DNA from: Solanum dulcamara
Lineage: Eukaryota; Streptophyta; Magnoliopsida; Solanales; Solanaceae
DNA: 64,000 nucleotides
Reading direction: 5' to 3'
NCBI RefSeq assembly: GCF_947179165.1
Contig: NC_077238.1
Coordinates: 76,189,257-76,253,256 of the forward strand
A program made the position numbers and the translations under genes. This document shows, piece after piece, positions 12,212-23,478 of the stretch. Numbering within the stretch: the stretch's first letter is position 1; every line of letters starts with the position of its first letter. Below the pieces are notes generated by a model, which saw only the letters and a program-made list of their open reading frames with translations, was not told the origin of the DNA and ran no database searches.

Positions 12212-12239
12212 TCTGATACATTACCTGTAATGTATCAGA
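12212..12239. promoter_or_regulatory. Perfect 13-bp inverted repeat over a splice donor
   Basis: TCTGATACATTAC and its exact reverse complement lie 2 bp apart. On minus the centre is the exon end and donor AG|GTAATG, so the exon tail and intron head could pair. Confidence 0.85.
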
Positions 12240-12754
12240 ATCAGCAATAAGCTGATCAGTATCTGCTCTTTGTGGTTCCATTTGGTGTGCTGATACATCC
12301 TTCAATTGTGGTGTAAAAATTAATGTTTTCGGTTCCTACAAATGTTAAAAAAACAATTACTTAATAAAAAACTGTGGATATCATACATTATCTTAAAAAA
12401 CCAATTACTTAATAAAAAATCTGCAGCTATCATACATCATCTGCTACAATGTTATATTGTGATACATCATCCACCTTTTGTATCTTGACGGATGGTTCAT
12501 CTTTCTGGAAACATAATAACATTTACTTATGATATATATGTACTAAATGTCTAGATATACATATATTTAAAGAGGTTGAGCTTATACAATATATATATAT
12601 ATATAGCATCAAATTGTTCATCAATTTGTTTCTGATACATTACCTTTAATGTATCAGAATAAACATGCTGATCAAATAATTCTGGAACATCTGCTGAAAT
12701 ATTTTGTTCTGATATATTGTCCACCTGTTTTATCATGGTGGATGGTTCAGGTCC
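12225..12754 (-). repeat. Tandemly multiplied protease exon
   Basis: Exons 12754-12644 and 12335-12225 are both 111 nt, both phase 0, and end alike (codons for SDTLK and SDTLQ). A third related stretch near 12505-12430 (KDEPSVKIQKVDDVS) has run into a stop and probably is not used. The three copies show tandem exon duplication inside the gene. Confidence 0.75.
12631..12658. promoter_or_regulatory. Perfect 12-bp inverted repeat over a splice donor
   Basis: TCTGATACATTA and its exact reverse complement flank the 4-bp centre that on minus reads AAG|G. This is the donor of exon 12754-12644. Confidence 0.85.
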
Positions 12755-15059
12755 CTGAAAACATAATAACATTTACATTTGATACATGACAATGAAAAGT
12801 ATCCAGAAGTTTAAAAGCATAAATATCAAATATTACATGATGTATGTACCTTAATATCTTTCTGGATATTAGATTGGTAATTTTTTTGGGGTGGGTCAGA
12901 TTTATTTGCAAAATTGTGCACCTCCAATCCAGTAGGTGCTTCTTGTTGTTCAACCACATGGAATGTTTGATCAAAATCATCTGTTTTAACTTGAGATGAT
13001 GTGCCAGTCATTCGGTTCGCCATACTGTCGATGGCTTTCAAAAGATCAATGTGATTTGAATCAATTTTATTCTCCAAACGCTTGAACTTCCGGTCAACCT
13101 TGATACATGTATATGAAAAATCAGAATGTATCACCTAATTAAAAGTATATTGTATGTGATACATCTTAAAGTAAAAACTTACGTATCTCTTTAGAGACTT
13201 CTTTATGGACTTCTTCAATGCTTTGAATTGCATATGAATAATTTGATCCGAATGACCGGAAGATTCACCCCCTACAGCTGACTTCGCCCCTGGTACATTG
13301 TCAGGAGAAACAGGCTTTTCTGATTCATTTGGTGGTATGAAATCCTTGTGCATGTTGGCTGTTTCTACTTGAATTGACTTTTTAGCAGGGGAAGTCTTCA
13401 TTCTTTTGGAAGGAGGTGGAGAAGATGTATCAGCGACATGACTGGATCTTTTTAATAATTCTGTGGGTGTTGTTGTTGAAAAGTCCTCAAATTCGGGGAC
13501 TTCATGAGGTTTTCTGAAATTGACCTTGGCAGCCGATGTTGAAGCTTCAGGTTTCTGTTGGCTGCCATGAATGACAATAGATTCCATTTTATGTTGAGAT
13601 TGGACAATGTTGGAGCATGGATACTGCAAAAAATATTGATTGATTGTCAGAAAATAATTGAATAATTGATACATGTTAATGCTGATACATAAACATGATG
13701 TATCAGAAATATTAATCCTTCATACATGAGAAACTGATAGAAACACAACATTATCTGATACATAAATGCAGATGTATCATGAGATGTAATTCTTGATACA
13801 TTATAATTTGATACATAAGATAGAGTTTTCATGAGCTGTAAATACTGATAAATGAGTTTCTGGTACATACAATTATATGTATCAGAAAGGTTATATAAAG
13901 TATATGTATCAGATATATTATATCTTGATACATTTATATCCTGATACATAAATATATGAGCTGATACATCTACTTTATGAATCAAATTATACTGTATCAA
14001 GGTCACGAATATATAATGTATCTTAGATTTTATGTATAATGAATCAGTGCATAAACGAATAATATTCAAAGCATGTACCTCACTGAAGATGGTAGACATG
14101 AAGGTCTCAAATTTTGGCTTCACAGCGACAACACGCCAGTTAAGAATTCTGGGAATTTTATTACCCACTCTTACAGCAATTTCAGAGGGAACTTGAGATG
14201 CACATTCATATATCCAAACATTCAGAGCGTATGGCATGCCGCCTAGACGATACATTTGTATGGCATTTGAAAACTCCTGACGCATTTCTTTTATCAATTT
14301 TGAAAATGCTATTTTCCCCCCATGGATATTGCTCATACCTACCATCTTCTACCATCTTAAAATCATCAACTGATATAGGTGCATCACCTAGTTGAGAAAA
14401 AACAAAAGTGTGGATGAAATAGAGAATGGCCATCTGAACAACGTCTTCGTTTGTTATCCATCCTCCAACTAGAAAACGCTCAATGAAACGAGCTTTGTTG
14501 ACCCCATTTTTGGCACCAGGAAAATATAAAGACAATAATCTACTTGTCTGGTCATCAGAATACCGAAAGTCATTCATATTATCGGTACATCGCAAACCAG
14601 TAATGATAGCAAAATCATTTATTGTAAATCGTAGTATATTACCCTGCACATGACGAATGTGCAATTCTTCTTTATTTTTTTGGTCTACCTCAAGAAGTAA
14701 GAGGCATTTGATGATTTGCCCTTGAAAATTATAGTTTGGCATATCTAAGTAGTGACCAAATATGAATTGCCTAAATAACTTTATACCTTCTTCACCTATT
14801 GATGATTCAAAATCATCAAGAAAATTAGCCCTATATGTCGTTCCGAATCTCAATGGGTGGGACGGGATCTTCTTGATGACGTATTTCATTCCCTGCGTTG
14901 ACATGAAAATGGTTAAATACAACTTGAACTTTATACATAAATACGATGTATCATATGCATTAAAATATCTGATGCATGAGATGAGATTATGATACATACA
15001 GAAGATGTATCAGAAACAGTTATATATTATAATCTGATACATAAATGTAGAAGTATCAG

Positions 15060-15690
15060 AATCATTAAAACTTGAAACATCAAAAAATGACACTTACACA
15101 TGAATCATGATGTATCAAAAATAGTAAATCTCCAAAAAATGGCATTTGAAAAAAACATTATGTATCTGATACATAAATGCATTAAAACTTGAAATAACAG
15201 ATACTGAGACTTAAAGATAATGTATCAGAAATAGTAATTCTCAAAAAATTTCATTTGAAAAAGACATTATGTATCTGATACATAAATGATATGTATTAGC
15301 TTCATTAAAACTTGAAACAACATAAAATGACACTTAAACATGATGTATCAGAAATAGTAAATCTCCAAAAAATTGCATTTGAAAAATACATTATATATCT
15401 GATACATAATGTATATGTATCAGAATCATTAAAAATTAAAACAACAGAAACTGACACTTAAACATGATGTATCAGAAATAGTAAATCTCCAAAAAAATTC
15501 CTTTTAAAAAGACATTATGTATCTGATACATAAATGATATGTATCAGAATCATTAAAAATTAAAACAACAGAAACTGACACTTAAACATGATGTATCAGA
15601 AATAGTAAATCTCCAAAAAAATTCCTTCTAAAAAGATATTATGTATCTGATACATAAATGATATGTATCAGAATCATTAAAACCTTCACA
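15060..15690 (-). repeat. 124-bp tandem repeat in ULP-like intron 1
   Basis: The anchor AGTAA(A/T)TCTC recurs at 15123, 15233, 15356, 15480 and 15604, i.e. spacings 110, 123, 124 and 124. Each unit carries ATGTATCTGATACATAAATG, ATGTATCAGAATCATTAAAA and GACACTTAAACATGATGTAT blocks. Confidence 0.88.
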
Positions 15691-16350
15691 AAATTTTCAT
15701 TCTAAAACAAAAAACTTAATTGAACCCATACCTTTGGGAGATTAGGGCGTGTTGTAACCCCTTCAATCTTGTTGTCTATTTCTTTGGGTGCATGTTTAAC
15801 TGTAGCTTTCGACTTCAATTTCTCACGTAGCTTATTCATCACTGCTGGATCGTTACGATGTTTGGATCTAACTTCGTCGTAACCTTCCCAAGACGAATCA
15901 GAACCAGGAGAAACAAGAATTCCTTGATTTTTATTGGACTGTTTGAGACCATGAACGGATTCCATATGTATCATTGAAGGTATGAGAAACAAAAATAGAA
16001 AGATTTACAGAAGAAAGCAAATGATAAAAATTTAGAGGATTTTTCAAAGATTTTCAGAAGAAATCAAAATATACAAATTTTAGGAGAAATCAGATTGAAT
16101 GAGGATGAAGTGAAATTCCATATAAGGAAAGATTAAAATATACCTTAGTTGGAACCTTGAAATTGATTAACGGTTGAAGAGTATCAAATTAACTAGAGCA
16201 AATTAGGGCAAGGATGAAGGAAGATGCGGATGTATCAGTGAGGTATAGAGAGAGAAAGGAAAAAGAGGGAATTTGGAAATTTTTTGGTGTATAAGGGAAT
16301 AAAAGTAAATATAGTAGGGGAATATGTGTAAAAGGGTAATTTACCCTAAA

Positions 16351-16946
16351 AATAATAACAATATATGTGCAGGTTATATTCATCACTGGTGAATATATAC
16401 AATATAAGTTGATATTATTGACCTATAATGCAAAGTAAATATACATTTGGGCTAGAAAACAAAGCCTTAGAACTCCAAATCCCAAATCTAAACACATCTA
16501 TACAAGCCTAATTGTGTTAATAGATCAACGCCAAATGTAGACAATTAGCAATTCAATTACATAAAATTGCACGTTTTTTGATTAAAATAGGTTGATCTTT
16601 AATTTTTTTTCCTTTGGTAACTGAAGTCATGCCTGAACATACCTTGTAGAATATTAAGATACGAAAATATAAATTTATGCCCCGCGAAAAAATTGTTTAT
16701 TAGGTAAAATAATAATTAAAGACCGACACAATATAGGGGCAAAAGTGTAAATAACACACTAGGATACTGTTGTTCAAAACCATTTATGGTACGAAATTAA
16801 ATGGGCCTTCCTTTTCTTGCTTGAACATAAAATACAAGACACGAACGTTGGAAGTCCATTTTACGAGCAGTATATTCGGCCCGGCCCAGTACTGCATTAT
16901 GATACAAAAGGTAGTAAAAATAGTGTTTATTGATCATTGTTTGCGC
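16351..16946. other. Intergenic DNA right of the KI-MULE
   Basis: AT-rich sequence. The GATACAT motif stops here. The short open frame at 16770-16964 shows no domain. Confidence 0.5.
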
Positions 16947-17129
16947 CAGCTGAACCACCTTTGAGTTGATGGGTTTAGCCGAATTCTCTTCGATGAAAAA
17001 TTATACTATTTATGTATATTTAAAATAATTTTTTTATATATATAGTAGATATCGAACCTCCTTTGACTAGTTTGTATATTTACTCTTCGAATTTTGAACC
17101 CCTTAATAAAAATTCTAGTTCCGCCACTG
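16947..17129. mobile_element. Short hAT-type MITE, 183 bp
   Basis: Ends CAGCTGAACCACC and, at the right, GTTCCGCCACTG. The inside matches the element at 21073 (GAAAAATTATACTAT, TTTGACTAGTTTGTAT, TTTGAACCCCTTAA). Flanks GTTTGCGC and ATTTGCGT share 6 of 8 bases, so the duplication has decayed. Confidence 0.7.
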
Positions 17130-17544
17130 ATTTGCGTTATAATTAAAAAACAAGTAATTGTGATAAATTTTACCATTTATCTTAAAGTTTCACTTATGAA
17201 ACTTTTATAAAAATTGAAAAATAATTATTTGTGAATTTTACCGCAAAATGTACAACTGAAGAATTCATGTTCATTTTGTAGAAAATTCCTATAATAATAG
17301 CCTATATGAACTCACACAAAACATTAGAAATGCGCAACATCTTTAATTTTAAAAAAAATTGCGACCACCTAGGCATATTTCCTTTACGATTTAACAAAAT
17401 CTGTAATAAATAAACCAAACAAAATCTTTTGTTGTCCATAAATGTTAATACCAATAATTGATAGAAAATCTATAAAATTCCTATGCCTTAAATAAAAGTG
17501 GGACGTGAAGATCTCTCAAATATATATATTTTTATACGTTGTGT
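17130..17544. other. AT-rich intergenic DNA
   Basis: No gene or structured repeat seen. Confidence 0.5.
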
Positions 17545-17773
17545 CAGTGGCGGACCCAGAAATTTTATGAAAGGGGTTCAAAAAAAAATTAAACATGTCA
17601 ATCAGAAAAAAATATCTGCTTATTCGGATTCGAACCTACGAGCTGAGACAAGCTAAGGCAAAATATTGAACCCCATTTGCCACTAAGCTAGTCATTTGGC
17701 TTATGCTCAGGGGTTCAATTTTTTAATGAAGGGGGTTCGGATGAACCCTGAATTGCACGTGGATCCGCCCCTG
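17545..17773 (-). mobile_element. hAT-type MITE with tRNA-like module, 229 bp
   Basis: Left end CAGTGGCGGACCCAG, right end GTGGATCCGCCCCTG, flanked by a perfect 8-bp duplication CGTTGTGT (17537-17544, 17774-17781). On minus it holds TAGCTTAGTGGCAAATGG (A box) and, 54 nt on, GGTTCGAATCC, a canonical B box (about 17697-17626). Confidence 0.87.
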
Positions 17774-17781
17774 CGTTGTGT

Positions 17782-20700
17782 TATTTGCTTTATATTTTAC
17801 TATTTTATTGTTATAATATTCTTATAAGTCATTATAATAATCATGCTGAAATAGTTTTTCCACCTCATAAAAAGAATAAAATCTGCATATATTATATTAT
17901 ATTTAAATTTTATTTTTATAATTATACTAAATATATTATTATTATCATAAATAAAAATGGGATCACAAATAATATGATGAATCCAAATTTTGTCTGTTTA
18001 CTGAGGCCGACAGAGGATCCTATCCTATGTTAATTAATTAAAATATAGACCATTGTTAACAAAATTAATAATTATGGGATTAGTATTTAATAAGTAGCAT
18101 AGTATAAGGGCGTTAATTAAAATAATTAATTTTAGTTGCTCCAAAAGACAAAAAGTGCACGTGCATGTTTGTCCCAAGAAGCATCGAGATATTTTAGTCA
18201 AAGTTGCAGTGCACGTGCCTTTCTGGTCAAAGATCAAATTACATTGCATGATTCTATGGGCTTAAAGATATTTATCATCTCCTTAAATGAGTTGGCGGGG
18301 GGGGGGGGGGAATTTTTAGCGGAAGGAAAAAATATATATTAGGTGATTTTTTAAATTATTTTAAATTTTAATAAGGTGATTTGGTATGATTATGCAGGTG
18401 GAAGATATATAATAAATATTTAGTAAAATAATAAAGATATAATAAATTGACTTGAATATCATTACTAAAAAATAAAAATTATATTCTAAATTTTGATAGA
18501 CGAAGTTTCATATACGGCTACTTGCTAATAAATAATATCATATCAAATTTTTTTTAAAAAAATAGCAATATATAATATCTAAGTTTACAGAGAAATCATA
18601 AACTCATGTGTTTCATATTTTAGCCTATAAAATTTACTTCTAAGTAAAGTATACATGGACAATTTCTTTTCATATCCATATAAGTCTTGATGGACAAGTT
18701 ATATGGTATAATTATGTGAGCAGGAAATAACTAGTACATGACTAAATAGTCGAATAATAAAGAAAGGTCAAAAATAAAAATTGAGTTATGCTATATACGA
18801 ACATAGAGTATTGTTGTATACGAATATAGAATATTGTTGTATTTATTTGGCAAAGTAAAGGAAAAAAGCTAACAAAGTTGAGGGTTAATCCCAAGCTACA
18901 ACAACAAAATATTATATTATTTATATATAATTTATAATATATATCGATGTTGAATATTTTTAATTTGACTTTTTAAAAAATTGTTTTTTCATATTTTAAA
19001 TCTATTTAATAAAAATTTTGATTTCGTCAAATTCAAAAATGATTGGGAAAGGATAATTACTAGTGATGAATATAAAGGTAAGGAATTGCATGTTACTTCT
19101 GTTCAGTTCATTTCTAACTTTTGCTAGATTTCTTTCACATAGACGAAAAATTTAATTAACGTTAATAATATTGTTCACAGCTGTTTTTTTAATTATTATT
19201 TGTTCTTTTTTCTTTTATTTACTTATTGATTTTTGTTTTCTGAAGATAAACTTCAAGTTGGATTAATTATATATGATTATATTTAACGTGTTTAATTAAC
19301 TCCAAGTGGGCATTTCCAACTTGTTGAATGAAGCTATATGAGATTGCGTGTGCCCAAGTTCGGTTCACCCCCATTTTTTTATTGTAAGTTGTAAGGGGTA
19401 GTTATTTTTTTTTAAAAATAATAATTTTTGTTTAATAAATTAATATTATAATTTCATTCTTTTTGTTGGTGATAATTCACATTAGTAGGCTAGTACATCC
19501 ACGTCTGATGGCACATGCTATTAAGCCAATTAAGAAGGATGGCCAATAACTTGGATTATACTAAGCAAAAGAGGATATTTATATATACCTCTATATTCTA
19601 GATTGAAAATATTATGTTCAGATAAATTCAGCATCGTAATACAACATTTGTCCTTGAAAATGCATTTATACTTGTTTACAAAAAGAATATAAAAGTATAC
19701 TTACAAGGATAAAGACAAATTGCAAAATAAAATAAAATGGAGAGGGAATAATTATGACGCTTTCTTTTTTAAAAAGGGTATTTATAGAATTAAGAAAATG
19801 AAATTTCTGATAAAATAGTAGTTTGAATATTAGTCAAGTTAAAATTGCTTACATTAGTCTAAAATCTAAGTGACAAAAGCTTATGTGCAATATCTTATAT
19901 TTATTGATTTGATGCAAAATATGTATACTGATCTACATATGGAGTAGGAATTTGTTGGCATAAATTTTTTATGTATTCAATATTTATATCAATTCAATAA
20001 ATTTAAAATATCTATTTGTACATATAATTTTATGATTTATTATTAAATCATAAATAATTAACACATAATTTTACCTTAATTTATAATATAATATCAATAA
20101 ATTAGTATATCTTGATGTATTTTTTTAAAAAATATATCTTGATGTAATTAAATACTACAATAGTTTTTTATGGTTGGTTCAAACTTCAAACAAAAGCAAG
20201 TGTATTTATTTATTAATTAATATTGGGTTCAAAACCAAAGGGACGTAAAAGGTGCAACTTGGTCCGGGTGGGTCGGCTAAGTGGGAAACCCGAGGAGGGA
20301 ACCCATTTTCCTAATTCCAAGTATTTTTATTGGATCAACCAGCTCCATTTTATCCTGCAAATTAGGTTAGCTTAATTTTATAATAATAAAACTATTATTA
20401 TAATCAACATTTAAGAGTTTCATTCTAAAAAGTGAGAGTAAATTAATTTATTTATTATTTCAAGAATGACCCATTTGAAGATTGTTGATGTTCAAATTTA
20501 GTTAATTTAAATTGGGATCGAGCTCTTCATCGTTGAATTATATATATCTCGAGGACAGGGCATATGCAAGGGGTTACCGGGTTTACGTGAATTCATGTTC
20601 TCCTCTCGAAATTTCATGTTATATTTTGAAAAAAAATATTGAAATATAGATTTGTGAACCCACACTCTGAGTATCATATAATGCGATGAAAATTGAGTGC

Positions 20701-21064
20701 ACATCTCTAAATGAGGTTAGAAATTTGAAATTTTATATTTATCTTTTTTTATTTTTCTTTCTAAAATTAGGTAACATCTTTAGAAGTTGTTATTGATAGC
20801 TTTTTTGGCATTTTAAATAGATAACAATTAATTTTGAACCTATTATTTTAAAATTTTAACGATTTTTAGTGATAAGAACCTAAATGTAAAACCGGTCAAA
20901 TTTATATCTTAGATACACCTTTTATAATAGTGCACCCATCATCTCAAAATCCTGAATACACCTCTGCTCGAGGATAAGTAGTTACTTATTTGTTTTAGTT
21001 AGTGCGATAAGTATAACTTCTTGTTCGTTATTTGGAAGTTGGAAGGTTTTAGTTTTATGTTCCC
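17782..21064. other. AT-rich intergenic DNA
   Basis: No gene supported. Holds a run of 14 G (18297-18310), paired TGCACGTGC motifs near 18155-18220, and long AT-rich stretches. The region around 20250-20330 is somewhat richer in G/C without coding signs. Confidence 0.5.
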
Positions 21065-21072
21065 TTCCTATG

Positions 21073-21259
21073 TAGCGGCGGAGCCACCTTGAGTTCAGGG
21101 GGGTTAGTCGACTTCCGTTCGACGAAAAATTATATCATTTATACATAATTAAAATAATTTTTTATGCATATATAGTAAATGTTGAACTATTTTGACTAGT
21201 TTGTATGTCCACTCTTCAGATTTTGAACCCCCTTAATGAAAATTCTGGCTCCACCACTG
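21073..21259. mobile_element. Short hAT-type MITE, 187 bp
   Basis: Ends TAGCGGCGGAGCCACC (first base changed from C) and GGCTCCACCACTG, with a perfect 8-bp duplication TTCCTATG (21065-21072, 21260-21267). Same subfamily as the element at 16947. Confidence 0.85.
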
Positions 21260-21269
21260 TTCCTATGTA

Positions 21270-21529
21270 CTCTCTACGTTCATTTTTACTTGTCATGTTT
21301 TGCTTTATGAGAGTTAATTTGACTAAATTTTAGAACTAAATTGAGTCAGATTAATTTAATATTTAGAATTTAAAATTTAGATGTTCGAAAACTATATGAA
21401 AAATACTATAAGTTGCAATCTTTGACATATTGATATAATGAAAAAAATAAATCTTAAAATGTTAATCAAAATCCACATAATTTAACTTTCAAAAAGTAAA
21501 ATGTAACAAATAAAAATGAACCGAGAAAA
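21270..21529. mobile_element. Stowaway-like MITE, 260 bp
   Basis: Left end CTCTCTACGTTCATTTTTA; right end, read on minus, TTTTCTCGGTTCATTTTTA. Flanked by TA on both sides (21268-21269, 21530-21531), the duplication of Tc1/mariner-type Stowaway MITEs. It abuts the hAT-type MITE. Confidence 0.65.
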
Positions 21530-21708
21530 TACTTGTTTTGCTTTTAAAATATATAAGATAAGGGTCAAACACCAAACCTCCTATCATCACGGTCCATCGG
21601 AAGGTGAAATTTTAATTTTAAAAAAAGGAAATTACCACGATAATTAAGTATCATGAGGTGATGTATGATTAGATTTTTCATAATCAGTTATACTCTGTGT
21701 AATGTGAG

Positions 21709-22083
21709 CAGAGGCGGATCTAGGTATATAGGAGGGAGTGTCACGCCATCCACAAGCTTCAACGGAAACTCTATGTATATTAGGCATATATATAGAATAT
21801 ATATGTTAATCAAGGACGTGCCACCCATAAAAAAAAAGTACTATGTGGTGTCAGTGGTAAAGGGGCAGAAATTCAAGTCTTAAGTTGTGGGATTGAATCT
21901 CCTTAGTACTCTTTTTCTAAAAAAAAATTATTTGACTAAACATAAACAAAAGTTTTGTCCTTTTCCTCTTTTTCTTTCTCTTCAAATCCTAACTCCCCCA
22001 TCAAACTTTTTAAAATTTTCATGGCCCACTAATCGATAAGTCTACTTGACACCCAGAAATTTTAAATCCTGGATCAACCTCTG
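21709..22083 (+). mobile_element. hAT-type MITE with tRNA-like module, 375 bp
   Basis: Left end CAGAGGCGGATCTAGG, right end on minus CAGAGGTTGATCCAGG. Flanks AATGTGAG and GACGTGAG share 6 of 8 bases. Around 21845-21900 GTCAGTGGTAAAGGGG and GGATTGAATCTCC resemble A and B boxes. Confidence 0.75.
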
Positions 22084-22091
22084 GACGTGAG

Positions 22092-23228
22092 TGATAATAA
22101 TTTTACTTGTTTATCATTATAAGCTATGGTACATCTCACAACAAAAGCTAAATTTTCTCATAATTTGTTTTGATAAAATAAACCTTGATATTATATTGTA
22201 TATAAAAGAAGTCTAAAACTTGTCTAGGTTAATGTTTTTTGAATGATTCTTGATCAATAGAATGGATCTAATTAAATCAATGAATTATAGACCGTAAGTC
22301 TTGAGATATGATTAGTAACAAGGAGGTTAAAATGCATTAGTGCATAATTTTTGAAAACATTTTATAATATTTTCTACTATAAGTTAAGTTGAATTAATCA
22401 TTTAATTGCATTTTATAACCAGAACAAATTAAAATTTCTTTGCTGGAACGGAGCGCTGGAGTAATACGCAAAAAAATTCCTCTCTTTATTCCATATTAAT
22501 TGAATTTTTGAGAAATTTTTTATTGTTCAAAATAATATTGACATTCCATGGGGATTAGTTCATCATCCCATTTCTTAGGACGATCACGATGAAATTTTGG
22601 AACTTAGAACAATATTTAGCTATACAATAACATGTGGAAAACACTTGTTGCTTTGAATGCAAGAACTTTTTTTTTTTTAGCAAGGTCAAAAACTTTATAT
22701 TTAAAAATTTAATTATTGTTCGAGTTTCACTTTATAAATTCATGTAAATAAATAAATAAGTACGTAATATTTTTGGATTGAGAAGTTCAATTGTCTAGAC
22801 GTTATCATTTATGAAAACATTTGAAATTTTAAATATTTTTTACTTTATTTAATTTGAAATTTATAATCGAAGTTGAATATAGAGTTGTGTTTAAAATAAT
22901 ATTAAGACTGAACCAAGAACATCACTGGTTCAACCAAATACCGGCTCGATGCGGCTTCTTCTTATATTTGAATGTATTTCAATACTGCAATTTCAAAAGT
23001 AAAAAATAAGGTGCAAAACAGATTATATGATATTTTTCAAATTTGAAATATAAATTTAAGTTTTTATTGAAAAAATTTTATGGCCAAACGCTAATTTTAA
23101 AATGGGTGGAAAATACATTGGCTCATTGTCATTTTCATTTCGGAATTAGACTTGCATTGAAAAATATGCCATCAAACACGCATCGTTAACATCTCTCATT
23201 GAAATTTAGCACTTCTCGCGGAGAAATA
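22092..23228. other. AT-rich intergenic DNA
   Basis: No gene or clear repeat was recognised. Confidence 0.45.
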
Positions 23229-23478
23229 TCTTTCGGTCTCAAAATAAATGTCATCTTAATAAAAAAATTATTTCGAAATAAGTGTCATCTCATAAATTAA
23301 AGACAAAAATTAATATATTTTTTCAACTATTTTCTTATACTTTATCTTTATAATAGTGTTCAATTTTTAAGAATTAAATAGAGGATATATAATTTAGTAG
23401 ACTATATATCATATTAATTGATTTCTTAATGAACACAATTTTATAACTAAGGTGACATTTATTTTGAAGCGGAGAAAG
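23229..23478. mobile_element. Stowaway-like MITE, about 250 bp
   Basis: Left end TCTTTCGGTCTCAAAATAA and right end, on minus, CTTTCTCCGCTTCAAAATAA, continuing ATGTCA on both. TA lies on both sides. Confidence 0.5.

Larger units (their letters stand above)
10371..15992 (-). pseudogene. KI-MULE ULP1-like cysteine protease gene with DUF1985 domain, disrupted
   Basis: Ten exons on minus: 15992-15732, 14892-14079, 13623-13183, 13098-12850, 12754-12644, 12335-12225, 12149-11635, 11552-11417, 11254-10680, 10596-10371; GT-AG junctions, phases agree. About 1145 codons. Exon 2 holds DUF1985 (LRFTINDFAIITGLRC). Exon 3 has a basic KRMK nuclear-type motif, exon 4 a short coiled-coil-like helix, exons 5-7 acidic linkers. 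The C48 (ULP1/SUMO protease) domain has His in FHWVLAVV, Asp in RVYDSS and Cys in LDCGVFLAI. Two lesions are visible: exon 2 is one base too long (814 nt) because of a six-C run at 14316-14321, and TAA at 10829-10831 separates the His/Asp part from the Cys part. As read, no full protease could be made. Family function would be SUMO-type isopeptidase activity, with unknown benefit for the element. Confidence 0.82.
5000..16350 (+). mobile_element. KI-MULE (Kaonashi-type Mutator-like element)
   Basis: The stretch holds a MuDR/MURA-type transposase gene on plus and a convergent DUF1985/ULP1 protease gene on minus. Known Kaonashi elements of plants combine a MULE transposase with a ULP-like gene. 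GATACAT-type motifs run from about 5064 to 16240 and stop on both sides, which sets the approximate limits. Both edges carry an AAATTACCC/ATAT(T)CCCC-like stretch (left about 5024-5045, right on minus about 16350-16310), but long terminal inverted repeats and a 9-bp target duplication were not resolved. Some KI elements are reported to lack long terminal inverted repeats. The element reads as a whole unit rather than two host genes. Confidence 0.8.

Noticed and set aside
17626..17700. A tRNA gene inside the 229-bp MITE
   Set aside because: B box is canonical but there is no cloverleaf, and the unit lies inside an element with its own ends and target duplication.
18297..18310. Run of 14 G as a possible G-quadruplex or assembly gap edge
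   Set aside because: Single homopolymer without further G-tracts; more likely a plain repeat, length uncertain.
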